Part shown: positions 17,767 to 26,900 of the stretch, in pieces | How the letters are laid out: each line of letters opens with the position of its first letter | How positions within the stretch are numbered: the stretch's first letter is position 1 | Origin: Lewinellaceae bacterium | GTDB taxonomy: Bacteria > Bacteroidota > Bacteroidia > Chitinophagales > Saprospiraceae | Direction: 5' to 3' | Assembly (NCBI GenBank): GCA_020636095.1 | Contig: JACJYN010000012.1 | Location: 101,034 to 165,033 of the forward strand | DNA length: 64,000 bases | Notes under the pieces: model-generated | Database searches by the model: none | What the model saw: only the letters and a program-made list of their open reading frames with translations | What the model was told of the DNA's origin: nothing | Translations under genes and position numbers: made by a program

Positions 17767-17796
17767 GGCCTGGCACGATTCCAAGGCTGCCAGGCC
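17767..17796. terminator. Hairpin after membrane-sensor gene
   Basis: GGCCTGGCA at 17767-17775 pairs with TGCCAGGCC at 17788-17796 across a 12-base loop, 26 bp after the stop of the preceding gene. There is no U-run after it, so it may be a transcript-end stabilising hairpin and not a classical intrinsic terminator. Confidence 0.4.
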
Positions 17797-17845
17797 TCTG
17801 CACGCCCATATCCCTTTCATCCATTTGGAAGACAAAATCCTTACC

Positions 17846-19372
17846 ATGACAACAAACCGAGGCACCTGGAAAAGCAAGTTAGGCTTCATACTGGCCGCCA
17901 GCGGCTCGGCCATTGGGCTGGGCAACATCGTATTCTTCAGTTCCAACGCTTACCAGTATGGCGGCGGCGCTTTTTACCTGCCCTACTTCATTGCCCTTTT
18001 CGTACTGGGTATGCCGTTGATGATGCTAGAACTCGGCATCGGAACAATGACCGGGCGGTCCTTCCCGATGGCGCTGGGAAAAATAGCCGGGAAAAAAGGA
18101 GAATTCGTAGGATGGTGGAGCATAGCTGGCGCCCTGTTTATCACTATGTACTACATCACTATTCTCGGCTGGGCGCTGGGTATGATGGCCGGGTCATTAG
18201 GCAGTTTGTTTGAAGCCGGGGCTACCGCTCCATTCGATGATTACCTGAAGCCATCTCCGGCAGCTAATTCAACTGTTTATTTTTTCAACCTCATATCTGG
18301 TTGGCTGCCCTTTTTCTTTATTATCCTCATCTGGGCGATCAATCTGCTGATCCTGAGGAAAGGAACGGCCTCGATCGAGCGGGCCGTGCGAGTGATCGTG
18401 CCACTCATGTGGATCTTTATGCTCATCCTGGTCGTTCGGGGAATAACCCTGGAAAAGGGCTTCGATGGAGTGATGTATTTGTTCACGCCCGATCTCGAGG
18501 GTATTGCCCAGCCCCACGTATGGCGCGGGGCATTCAGCCAGATGTTCTTTTCCCTGTCCCTGGGCATGGGCATCATGACGGCCTATGCCTCCTACCTGCC
18601 CAGGGACTCCGACCAGGCCAACAACGCCATGCTGATCTCCTTTTTAAACTGCAGTTTCGAGTTCATTGCCGGTATCGCCATTTTTTCCCTGCTTTTCGTT
18701 TACGCTCTCAACCCCGCCGGGACCACTCTTTCCCTGTCCTTTTTTGTGATCCCGCAGGGCATCAACGGAATATCAGCAGTGCCATGGATCGTCCGTTTAT
18801 TCGGGTTTCTGTTTTTCCTGTTGATGATCCTGGCCGGCCTTTCCTCATCGGTATCCCTGATCGAAGGCTTTGCTTCATCCCTGATCGATAAGCTGGGAAT
18901 TACCCGCTCCAGGGCTTTGGCGACAATCGCAATCCCTGGTATTACCGGCTCTTTGTTGTTTACGCTGCCCCAGGTCATCGACCCCTCCTTATCCGGTGAC
19001 GGGACCCTGGGGCTCACCCTGCTTGACATTACCGACCACTGGGTGTTCAATTACAGCCTGTTGTTCATCGGGTTTGCCGAAGTAGTTCTGATCGGCTGGG
19101 TGATGGGCGCTGATAACCTCAGGCAGCTGTTGAACCGGCATTCCCGGCTGAGGCTCGGTCCCTGGTTTACCTTTATGATCCGTTATTTCATTCCGGGCCT
19201 GCTCGCCGTAGTCATTGCTTCCAGTTTGTATAATGAAGCGCCGCTCTATGGCTCCTCATACGACATGCCGGGCTATAAATGGCTCACGGTTTTTATCCCC
19301 CTTTTCTGGCTGGTTTCAAGCACGGTTTTTGCCTTATACCTTACCCATAAGTCAACCAACATTTCCGAATGA
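17846..19372 (+). CDS. Sodium-dependent NSS-family symporter
   Basis: A 508-residue inner-membrane transporter of the neurotransmitter:sodium symporter family (LeuT fold), which moves amino acids or amines with Na+. The family signature is at the N-terminus: ASGSAIGLGNIVFFSSNAY, then YGGGAFYLPYFIALFVLGMP and LMMLELGIG. The usual W-R-F after GLGN is replaced by VFF, and about 11-12 hydrophobic segments follow. I used the ATG at 17846; a TTG at 17825 is also in frame. Its stop overlaps the start of the next gene by 4 bp (ATGA), so the two products are probably made together. Substrate cannot be read from sequence. Confidence 0.88.
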   Translation: MTTNRGTWKSKLGFILAASGSAIGLGNIVFFSSNAYQYGGGAFYLPYFIALFVLGMPLMMLELGIGTMTGRSFPMALGKIAGKKGEFVGWWSIAGALFITMYYITILGWALGMMAGSLGSLFEAGATAPFDDYLKPSPAANSTVYFFNLISGWLPFFFIILIWAINLLILRKGTASIERAVRVIVPLMWIFMLILVVRGITLEKGFDGVMYLFTPDLEGIAQPHVWRGAFSQMFFSLSLGMGIMTAYASYLPRDSDQANNAMLISFLNCSFEFIAGIAIFSLLFVYALNPAGTTLSLSFFVIPQGINGISAVPWIVRLFGFLFFLLMILAGLSSSVSLIEGFASSLIDKLGITRSRALATIAIPGITGSLLFTLPQVIDPSLSGDGTLGLTLLDITDHWVFNYSLLFIGFAEVVLIGWVMGADNLRQLLNRHSRLRLGPWFTFMIRYFIPGLLAVVIASSLYNEAPLYGSSYDMPGYKWLTVFIPLFWLVSSTVFALYLTHKSTNISE

Positions 19373-19827
19373 CAAACACTGCAGTTATGCAAACTATCCT
19401 GAACTTTCTTCTGGCAGCTGCCCTGCTGCTAAGTGTCGGTATACCAGTAAGTGCGCAGATTATCGTACCGGACAACCTAGTTGTTAGGCAGATGGCCACT
19501 ATAACCATTGATACAGGCAAGCTCGATACAATCGTTGTCACCTACCGTCCCAATAGCAGCATCGTGCGTTCTGAAATCCTGCTTCCTCAGGGCGGCCGCA
19601 ACACTTTTCTCTGGACCCCCCAAAAAGTAGGCATCGTCCGCCTGTCCTCAAAAACCAGCGGCACCAGGAATGTATCCGTCCAGTTTGAGAAAGCCTCCTA
19701 TTCCGGCATACTCGTAATGGCACTGGCAGCCGTCATCCTGTTTGGCGGCGCGGCCTTTTCCTTTAAAACCCTGCTGGAAAAAGAAGAAGGGAAGGAGGTC
19801 ATTAGCAGGAAACATCCTGATACATAA
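19369..19827 (+). CDS. Small membrane protein coupled to NSS symporter
   Basis: A 152-residue protein translated from an ATG that overlaps the symporter stop codon. It has a cleavable signal peptide (LLAAALLLSVGIPVSAQ), an extracytoplasmic beta-rich domain of about 85 residues (LDTIVVTYRPNSSIVRSE, FLWTPQKVGIVRLSSK), and one C-terminal membrane segment (about 115-135, GILVMALAAVILFGGAAF) with a short basic/acidic cytoplasmic tail. The domain before the membrane segment is Ig-like in pattern. The overlap argues for a dedicated accessory or sensor subunit of the transporter; I do not recognise the family. Confidence 0.65.
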   Translation: MTNTAVMQTILNFLLAAALLLSVGIPVSAQIIVPDNLVVRQMATITIDTGKLDTIVVTYRPNSSIVRSEILLPQGGRNTFLWTPQKVGIVRLSSKTSGTRNVSVQFEKASYSGILVMALAAVILFGGAAFSFKTLLEKEEGKEVISRKHPDT

Positions 19828-19833
19828 ACTCAT

Positions 19834-19971
19834 TGGGCTTTGGGCGACGAAGCCGGAAAAGCAGGCAGTGAACGCCCATCTTGAGCCTCATTCCGACTTA
19901 CTCCGTCAGTCGCTTCGCTCGTGTCCGACTTCGTACTTCCGACTTCAAAAAGAGACATGTCCAAAGTCCAG
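19834..19971. repeat. Degenerate MITE-like element
   Basis: This gap shares a long block with 50937-51002 (actccgtcagtcgcttcgct and flanks) and ends in tccaaagtccag, as that element does. The opposite end (tgggctttgggcg, 19834-19846) resembles the inverted end tggactttggacg with two changes. The ends also match those of the insertion sequence at 43851-45470. Likely a non-autonomous, partly decayed copy. No gene is seen between 19828 and 20010. Confidence 0.5.
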
Positions 19972-20010
19972 TAATCATCATGACGCTGAAAAGCTACAAA
20001 ATATAAAAGA

Positions 20011-21420
20011 ATGGATACCATACTGTTGGCCTATTCGAACGACTCCATCTCACCGTTGCCTACCCTGCAGCATGAAGACGATACTCTGTATGCGCTGTTC
20101 AACCAGCATCTGGGCCGGCAGTTTCGAATAATCCGGTACTCATTTATCACCCTTGAGGCGCTCAATGAAAACCTAGGCACATACGGCAAGGAACTTCGGA
20201 TCTTTCACTACAGCGGGCATGCCGGCGAAAACTGGATCTCAATCAGTGGCGAAGGCGCCCACTCGAACGGGATTGCCCATCAACTAGGGGAGAGTGCCCG
20301 CTGTGGAAAGCTGAAGCTGGTGGTACTCAATGGCTGCTCTACTGCCGGCCAGGTAAGGGCCCTATTAGACGTCGGCGTGCCGGCGGTAGTGGCGACTTAC
20401 GCCCCGGTGAAAGACAAGAGCGCCACCGAATTTTCAAAGCGTTTCTACCGGGAACTTTGTGAAAACCAGCTCACCATCAAAGCTGCCTTTGAGAAAGCCC
20501 TGGGCGCGGCTCAAACCGTGGCGGGAAACCTCGACATAAAACGCATAGCCCGAGCGCTAGACTATCCGGATGAAAGCCTGGCGGACAGCCAACCCCTATG
20601 GGGCCTGTTTTGTTCCGCGACCGAAAAAGTGCAGGTCAACCCCTTCTTCCCCTATGAGATGCGATTGGTAGAAGGCGGGACGTTCATCATGGGAAGCGGC
20701 CGTTCCAATAAATTTTCACTCCAGGCTCAGGTAGATAATTTCTACATCGGAATTCACCCGGTTACCGTCAGCCTGTACCTTCAATACCTGCGGTCCACCT
20801 ATCGCCCAATACAGGAAGGCCTTAGCGGGGAAAAAGGCCAGCTTCCAGCCACCCGGGTGAGCTGGCATGACGTCTTGAAATTTTGCAACTGGCGAAGCGA
20901 GGTGGAAGGCCGTGAAAGAGTATATCAGATAGAAGGCTCCATCGTCTTTCCCGATTGGGATGCTGACGGCTACCGGCTGCCCACCGAAGCAGAGTGGGAA
21001 TTCGCCGCGCGGGGCAGGCGGGAAAAGATCATTGGAAAGCACTACTATGCCGGCAGCCCCAACCTGGATGAAGTGGGCTGGTACAAGAACAACTCCGGCG
21101 GGCAGCTTCATCCTGTAGGCCAATTGAACCCTAACGAGCCGGGGCTCTACGACATGAGCGGCAACGTTTGGGAATGGTGCTGGGACTGGTACTCGGATGA
21201 GGGGTTACTGGAAAGCCCAGCGGTCAACCCCAGAGACCCCGTTGAACGCCTGCGCCGGGCCGCCCGGGGCGGCTGCTACGGCAGCAACCGGTTCAATTGC
21301 CGGGTGGGCCAGCGGAAGGGGTTTGAGCCGGAGAGGGGGTATGGGGAGGTGGGGTTTCGGTGTGTGCGGGGTTATTTTGATACTGTTCAAGACAAAGGTT
21401 TAAAACCCGGGGTTATGTAA
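20011..21420 (+). CDS. CHAT-like protease fused to FGE-sulfatase domain
   Basis: A 469-residue fusion. Residues 1-200 are a compact CHAT-like (caspase-clan) domain: HYSGHAG places the catalytic His at 70 and LNGCSTAG the Cys at 109. Both are present, so it is probably active. Residues 215-455 are a formylglycine-generating-enzyme-like (SUMF1) domain: MRLVEGGTFIMGS, YRLPTEAEWEFAARG, GLYDMSGNVWEWCWDWY and the tail ARGGCYGSN to GEVGFRCVRG. In conflict systems such domains are usually C-type-lectin-like ligand binders, not sulfatase-modifying enzymes. No signal peptide. It lies upstream of the TPR-CHAT gene. A 41-bp part of its C-terminal coding region is repeated at 26077. Confidence 0.88.
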   Translation: MDTILLAYSNDSISPLPTLQHEDDTLYALFNQHLGRQFRIIRYSFITLEALNENLGTYGKELRIFHYSGHAGENWISISGEGAHSNGIAHQLGESARCGKLKLVVLNGCSTAGQVRALLDVGVPAVVATYAPVKDKSATEFSKRFYRELCENQLTIKAAFEKALGAAQTVAGNLDIKRIARALDYPDESLADSQPLWGLFCSATEKVQVNPFFPYEMRLVEGGTFIMGSGRSNKFSLQAQVDNFYIGIHPVTVSLYLQYLRSTYRPIQEGLSGEKGQLPATRVSWHDVLKFCNWRSEVEGRERVYQIEGSIVFPDWDADGYRLPTEAEWEFAARGRREKIIGKHYYAGSPNLDEVGWYKNNSGGQLHPVGQLNPNEPGLYDMSGNVWEWCWDWYSDEGLLESPAVNPRDPVERLRRAARGGCYGSNRFNCRVGQRKGFEPERGYGEVGFRCVRGYFDTVQDKGLKPGVM

Positions 21421-21836
21421 AAAGGGTAATCGTATGTTTTTACCCGGAATTAAATGCAGCCTTCCGCTAAAAGGGCGCTGTTCGGAATTCGGAATTCGGT
21501 TTTCGCAAAAGCCGTTCGGCTGAGCGTTCGACTGAGCTCACGCCGAAGTCATCTCACGCCGAAGCCTGATAACCAGAGTCTGTTTCTGAAAAAAGCACAG
21601 TTAACATAGGAACAGTCCCGCTAAAAGTCCGAGTGCAATAGTAAATTACACCCCGACAAGGCAGCCGGCAATAAAACAAAATTAGGTTCCATTTTTCCTG
21701 ATGGCCTTTTTTACACAGCCCCGTAAATTCCATTTTGATAAATTTATGTCAGAAGCGGCATGAAAACAAATCGTGGGGGCTCACCTACTCTCATTAAGGG
21801 GTGGTTTAAGTTATCAAATCAGAAATAAAAAACACA
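21421..21836. other. Intergenic region with short repeats
   Basis: No gene is seen. It contains ggaattcggaattcgg (related to the GGAANNN heptamers) and a run around 21510-21570 with repeated motifs: gttcggctgagc / gttcgactgagc and two copies of tcacgccgaag. The last 120 bp are AT-richer and probably hold the promoter of the TPR-CHAT gene. A cattttgataaattt stretch near 21732 is only a partial match to the consensus. Confidence 0.5.
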
Positions 21837-24800
21837 ATGAACTCCGAAAAATCAGTAGAGGAAGCCATTTTTGAAATAATTCGGGCACTCATTTTAGTGT
21901 CAGGACGTGATGATTTACAGCGTTTTCTGGAAGATCATCCAGAGATGTTGAATGAAGAGATACAGGAAGTACTTCTGCAGTTCATCGGAAAAGTATCGAT
22001 CGATGATAGCGTAAAGCACCAACTCAAGGATCAAATCGCCTTTTTGCGCCGGTGTAAGGAAGTGGGAGTCGAACGCGCCTTTGCAGAAAAAGAACCGGTA
22101 ATCCCGGCAAAGTTGAGCGTGCATGTGGAACGCGCTCAGGAAGCTGGCCGACGATTTCGAAAGACCAAAGACCTCGGGGACATCAACGAAGCCATCGATA
22201 CCTGGGAAGAAATGTATCGACATACTGATTTTTCAGAATCGGAACCAAATTTCCGAAAGATGGTCCTCGAACAAGGAGGAGACGCGTATACTGAACGCTA
22301 CGTTGTTACCCGACATGTCGGAGACCTGGACCGTGCAGTTGAGCTTTGGGAAGAAGCCGAAATACCAGTTCCAGCAGCGATGCTAGGCATGTTAGGAGTG
22401 GGTTTAGGTGACCGTTACGAACAAACTGGAGACCCTGTCGTGCTGGATCGGGTAATTGGGATTTATCAAAAGGCTATTGATCAAACCCCAGAAGAATTAC
22501 CAGAGCTTTCCCTATTCCTAATGGACTTCGGCCTAAAACTTCAGGAGCGATATCTACGAGCGGGAGATCTGTCTGATTTGAACCGAGCGATCCATGCATA
22601 TCAACAACTGGTAGGTTTAGTACCGGATGATTCCCCTCAGTCCCTGATTTATCTGCCTTTTTTTGGGCAATGGCTATGGCTTCGTTTCAATGAAACGCAA
22701 TTATGGGACGATTTGGAACGGTCTATCCAGGTGCTTCAGCAGGCAATAGATAAAATGTCTGCTGATTCTCCAAACCTCGCGGGTTCTCATAACTATCTGG
22801 GAAAAGCCCTGTGGAAACGTCATGTCCTGAAAGGAGCGGAAATGGATTTAGAGCGGTCAATAGCGTGTCAACGGCAAGCACTGCAACTGATCTCCAAGAG
22901 TTCTCCCGAACGGCATGCCATTCTGGACGACCTGGGGCTTGCCCTCGATCAACGTTATCGACAAAAGGGAAACAAGGCTGACCTGGAGGAAGCCATACAA
23001 GTTTATGAAGAAGCGATAGCCCAAACCCCACCGGGCTCTTCCAATCTGCCCATGCATTTTCGCAATCTGGCTGCTGTTTTACGCGCCCGTTATTATTTAA
23101 CCGGAGACCTGGAAGATTTGGATAAGTCCCTCCAGGTACTACAGCAGGCCATAGAACAAATCCCGGCGAACACGCCTGCTATCGCAGGTTATCTAAATAA
23201 TCTGGGAGATGGACTACACCACCGGTATCAACGTTCCGGATCATTGACTGGCCTTGAGCGGGGTATCGATCTCATTGAGCAATCTCTGCGACTGACTCCA
23301 TCTGAATCGCCGGAGTTATCCGGCCGACTCAATAACCTGGGTATTGCGTTACAAACCCGTTACGAGCGTCTGGGAGGTTTGAACGATCTGGAAAGGTGTA
23401 TTCAATCCTACAGGCAAGCCCTTGATCAATCTACCCTTGAACTGGCTACATCCACCCAACTGTATTCTAACCTGGGTTTAGCCTTGACAACCCGGTATTA
23501 TAGAACGGGCGCCCTGGTTGATCTGCAACAAGCCATTCAGGCTCACGAAACAGCCATTGCTCAAACCCCCGAGGGTTCAACGGCACTTCCCGATTACTTA
23601 ATCAATTTAGGCCTGGGGTTATCCGTCCAATACGAACGGACTAAATCCCTGGCGGATCTGGAACGAACGATCCGTGCACTTGAGAAATCCCTAAAACTCA
23701 TTTCACCGACTTCCACCAATTTGCCGACTCTTTTAAATATGTTGGGTATTGCATGGCGATACCGCTTCGAAAGGAGCGGGAAGGTAGCGGATTTAGAACG
23801 AAGTATTGAGGTTTTAAAAGAAGCTATTCAAAAAACGCCTCCTGACTCCCCTCGTCTGTTGATGGCCATGACCAATTTGAGCGGCGGGCTGAGGTTCCGG
23901 TTCCATGTAACAAAAACTCTACAAGACCTTAAACAAGGCATTGAGGTTTTGCAAAAGGCTCTGGAGCGAACCGAGCCAACATCACCAGATTGGCCTGTCC
24001 GGCTCAACAACCTGGGCAGTGCGATGAAGGATCTTTACCAACATAGTGGGAAACCTGCCGATTTAAAAAAAGCGATACAATGTTACCGGCAAGCTGCCGA
24101 ATCCAGTTTGAATGTAGCCACTTCCGGAAGCCTGAACACTGCCGCCACGTGGGGCAACTGGGCATTTGAAAGACAGTCCTGGGATGAAGCAGTAGAAGCA
24201 TATCACTTTGCCCGCCGGGCCGCTGACCAACTGGTACAGATTCAACTCGTCCGTCGCAGTAAAGAAATTTGGTTGCAGGACGTACAGGGGCTGGCGGACC
24301 GGTCCGCGTATGTACTGGCTAAGGTTGGTGATTACAAGGAGGCGGCTCTTGCCTTGGAGCAGGGTAGCGCTCGCCTGCTGGCGGATGCACTGGGGCGGGA
24401 CCGCGCCGATCTGGAACGATTAAAGGAATCCAGCCACCCGGAGCTCGTTGAGGAATACCACCAGGCGGTTGGCCGCTGGAGAGAATTGTTACTGAAGGAG
24501 CAACACCCCCGGCCGGGAACACTCAGCGACGCGCAGTTGACGGAAGCCCTGCAGTCCACCAGAGCAGAGCTAGACGGTGTTATTGCCAATATTCGCCAGG
24601 TTCCGGGATACGAACGATTTTTGGAACCCCCTACTTTTGAAGACCTTTCCAAGGCTGCCCGGAACCAGCCTTTGGTTTATATCACCTCAACTACTGCCGG
24701 CGGGCTGGCCCTTCTCCTTCACCCTGGCTCCCCTGTCACCGTTAACCCCGTCTGGTTACCTTCTTTAAGTAACAGATCCCTTCGGGAAATCCTGGGTGAT

Positions 24801-25823
24801 TACTTTGACACCTATAACCAGTGGAAAGTCGATCCAGGTAACCGATCGTTACGAGATACCTGGTTTGCCAGTCTGGACCGGACGACCCGTTGGTTATGGG
24901 ACGCGGTGATGGAGCCGCTGTCAGCAGTCCTGGAGCCTTATTTCGAAGTATCGCTCATCCCAGTCGGATTTTTGGGACTGCTTCCTTTACACGCAGCCTG
25001 GACAGAAGATTCGGAAGCCCCTTCCGGGCGGCGGTATGCATTAGATGCCCGGACCTATATCTATGCTCCCAATGCTCGTTCTCTGCATACCGCTCGGGCC
25101 ATAGCCAGCCGCCTCGAGGCTGATACCATATTGGCCGTGGATAACCCCCAGCCTGTCACTGCCAGTTCATTGCCTAATTCGAGGCGTGAGGTACAGGCAG
25201 CTATTTCGACGTTTTCGAAAAGCCAGACCTTCCGACAGGAGGAAGCGACCCGGGAAGCAGTATTAACAGCACTGAAGGATTACCATGTGTTGCATTTCTC
25301 CTGCCACGGTTACGCCAACCTCACCCGCCCCCTCACCGGGGGCCTGGTGATGGCACATGATGAACCCCTCAGCCTGCAGGATCTATTAAACCTCCAGTTG
25401 ACCGATACGAAGCTAGCTGTTCTTTCCGCCTGCGAGACCGGCATGCCCGGCACGGAATTACCGGATGAGGTAGTCAGCCTGCCCACCGGTTTGCTCCAGG
25501 CCGGCGCAGCCAGCGTCGTAGCCTCTTCCTGGTCGGTGGCCGACATCAGCACGATGATGCTGATGTTTCGTTTCTACCATTTATGGCGAAAGGAGGGATT
25601 GCAACCATCCGAAGCATTGCGAAAGGCTCAGATATGGTTAAGAAACACCACCAATGAGGAAAAAGCAGTTTTCTTTAAGGACTATCTGGTAACCTTACCA
25701 GATAGCCAGGCACCTGCTGATGCTGTGGATTCGTTCATCAGGTCTCTGGCGACTCCCAGTATACAAACTTCTGATTTTGCCCATCCTTTTCACTGGGCGG
25801 CGTTTAAGTATGTGGGAGGGTAA
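21837..25823 (+). CDS. TPR-CHAT protease
   Basis: A 1328-residue cytoplasmic protein. Residues 1-90 are an all-helical N-terminal domain (LQRFLEDHPEMLNEEIQEVL, then RRCKEVGVERAFAE) seen in many CHAT/TPR conflict proteins. Residues 100-790 hold about 15 TPR-like repeats of roughly 45 residues, each with a DLERSIxxxxQAL-type helix and an LNNLGxxLxxRY helix. Residues 950-1328 are a CHAT domain, a caspase relative: HFSCHGYAN gives His1157 and LSACETGMPG gives Cys1199. CHAT domains often act as proteases released by ligand-sensing TPRs, as in TPR-CHAT/Csx29 and the gasdermin-cleaving bacterial proteases. No gasdermin-like neighbour is apparent. Its likely partner is the CHAT-FGE gene 416 bp upstream. 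Confidence 0.9.
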   Translation: MNSEKSVEEAIFEIIRALILVSGRDDLQRFLEDHPEMLNEEIQEVLLQFIGKVSIDDSVKHQLKDQIAFLRRCKEVGVERAFAEKEPVIPAKLSVHVERAQEAGRRFRKTKDLGDINEAIDTWEEMYRHTDFSESEPNFRKMVLEQGGDAYTERYVVTRHVGDLDRAVELWEEAEIPVPAAMLGMLGVGLGDRYEQTGDPVVLDRVIGIYQKAIDQTPEELPELSLFLMDFGLKLQERYLRAGDLSDLNRAIHAYQQLVGLVPDDSPQSLIYLPFFGQWLWLRFNETQLWDDLERSIQVLQQAIDKMSADSPNLAGSHNYLGKALWKRHVLKGAEMDLERSIACQRQALQLISKSSPERHAILDDLGLALDQRYRQKGNKADLEEAIQVYEEAIAQTPPGSSNLPMHFRNLAAVLRARYYLTGDLEDLDKSLQVLQQAIEQIPANTPAIAGYLNNLGDGLHHRYQRSGSLTGLERGIDLIEQSLRLTPSESPELSGRLNNLGIALQTRYERLGGLNDLERCIQSYRQALDQSTLELATSTQLYSNLGLALTTRYYRTGALVDLQQAIQAHETAIAQTPEGSTALPDYLINLGLGLSVQYERTKSLADLERTIRALEKSLKLISPTSTNLPTLLNMLGIAWRYRFERSGKVADLERSIEVLKEAIQKTPPDSPRLLMAMTNLSGGLRFRFHVTKTLQDLKQGIEVLQKALERTEPTSPDWPVRLNNLGSAMKDLYQHSGKPADLKKAIQCYRQAAESSLNVATSGSLNTAATWGNWAFERQSWDEAVEAYHFARRAADQLVQIQLVRRSKEIWLQDVQGLADRSAYVLAKVGDYKEAALALEQGSARLLADALGRDRADLERLKESSHPELVEEYHQAVGRWRELLLKEQHPRPGTLSDAQLTEALQSTRAELDGVIANIRQVPGYERFLEPPTFEDLSKAARNQPLVYITSTTAGGLALLLHPGSPVTVNPVWLPSLSNRSLREILGDYFDTYNQWKVDPGNRSLRDTWFASLDRTTRWLWDAVMEPLSAVLEPYFEVSLIPVGFLGLLPLHAAWTEDSEAPSGRRYALDARTYIYAPNARSLHTARAIASRLEADTILAVDNPQPVTASSLPNSRREVQAAISTFSKSQTFRQEEATREAVLTALKDYHVLHFSCHGYANLTRPLTGGLVMAHDEPLSLQDLLNLQLTDTKLAVLSACETGMPGTELPDEVVSLPTGLLQAGAASVVASSWSVADISTMMLMFRFYHLWRKEGLQPSEALRKAQIWLRNTTNEEKAVFFKDYLVTLPDSQAPADAVDSFIRSLATPSIQTSDFAHPFHWAAFKYVGG

Positions 25824-26076
25824 GTTGTAGCCATTGCTTGAATTGCAGGATCATCTGCCGGCCCCAATCGGTTACCTTCTTATGTTTCTTCGGAAAATGC
25901 TAAAGTCGAGCTAAGAGGTAGCGCTGTAAAGTAGGGCGGCCCGTGCCGAAGCCACTTCGGAGGCAGTTGAGGGATTGTGAGCGGGGTGGCTTGGACCTTT
26001 GGGGAAATTCAATAGTCTCTTGTGCCGAAGGCGAGGGGTGCCAGGGAAAATGAAAAATTTGCCCTTCGGAAAGCTG
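25824..26076. other. Intergenic sequence after TPR-CHAT gene
   Basis: No gene is seen. It contains a short inverted motif, ccgaagccacttcgg near 25950, and no clear promoter. Confidence 0.4.
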
Positions 26077-26338
26077 GCGCCGGGCTGCCCAGGGTGGCTG
26101 CTACGGCAGCAACCGGTCGATGCACAACGGGCTGTATTCGGTCATACCGATGCTGTTGGAAGCCGGTTTTTTCAGCCGCCCCAAGCCAGGAATTTACGAG
26201 CCATTGCCGCCTTTGCAAATCCAGCACCAGGTTAGCCGGGAGATCTACCTGAAGTCTTTTGAGGTGAATATGCCGGGGTTTTATTCGAATGGGGGAGGAG
26301 AGTGGGGGGATTCGTATTTTGGGTTTGTGGGAGTATAG
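26077..26338 (+). pseudogene. Remnant of a second FGE-type gene tail
   Basis: Positions 26077-26117 differ from 21252-21292, inside the CHAT-FGE gene, at only 3 of 41 bases. In the frame ending at 26338 they encode RRAAQGGCYGSNR, almost the RRAARGGCYGSNR of that protein. Downstream the sequence does not resemble an FGE tail (it reads MHNGLYSVIPMLLEAG and ends WGDSYFGFVGV), and no long upstream frame continues it. It looks like a recombination scar or the decayed end of a lost paralogue. Confidence 0.45.
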
Positions 26339-26464
26339 ATGGAAATTTCTTCATTTTACGATTCAAAGAGAGCATATGGGGCTACTCAAAAGTCTTAAAG
26401 GCTCAAATCATTTAACAAGAATAGCAGCGTTATTATAAAGAACCTAAATCAAAGAGACCAAAAA

Positions 26465-26851
26465 TCACTTCTCCATCTTTTTATACTGTTCCCCCAATTT
26501 CATTAGGTCACGAGCTAACTTTGGGATTTTTTTACCAACTATCACCTGAGGGGTTTTGCCTTTATTATAGGCATCCGCCAGTGCACCTCTAACAAAGATG
26601 AGGGTGCCGATTACCTCATCCAACAAGGTAACTGGATACGTATTTTTTCCACTGCTTCCAGCCTGCTGATTCAAAGCACTTAAAAAAAGGAGCATAGTGC
26701 CCATTTTTTCTCTATATTCTTTGTTTAATCTTTCAGGATTTCCTATCCCGCTATTGAAAATATAAGCCCACCCCTCCAATTCCACCGCTATTTGTGATGG
26801 AGTCATGGAAGGCAGGTCTTCCGGCCGTTTTATTTGGGATAGGTTTGCCAT
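26465..26851 (-). CDS. Small helical protein, partner of caspase gene
   Basis: A 128-residue cytoplasmic protein of predicted helices with no signal peptide and no family I recognise. It starts MANLSQIKRPEDLPSMTPSQ and ends KLGEQYKKMEK. It is encoded 49 bp after the stop of the caspase gene on the same strand, so the two are probably cotranscribed. Size and position suit an adaptor, inhibitor or substrate of the caspase, but nothing in the sequence decides which. Confidence 0.55.
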   Translation of the reverse strand: MANLSQIKRPEDLPSMTPSQIAVELEGWAYIFNSGIGNPERLNKEYREKMGTMLLFLSALNQQAGSSGKNTYPVTLLDEVIGTLIFVRGALADAYNKGKTPQVIVGKKIPKLARDLMKLGEQYKKMEK

Positions 26852-26900
26852 TAAAACAATTACAAAAAGAAGAAAGTGGTTTTCTCAGGGAGAGAGGAGG

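Noticed and set aside
21252..26338. Variable/template repeat pair of a diversity-generating retroelement feeding the FGE domain
   Set aside because: No reverse transcriptase is visible in the window. The three differences between the repeats are two C/T changes and one G/A change, not adenine-directed.
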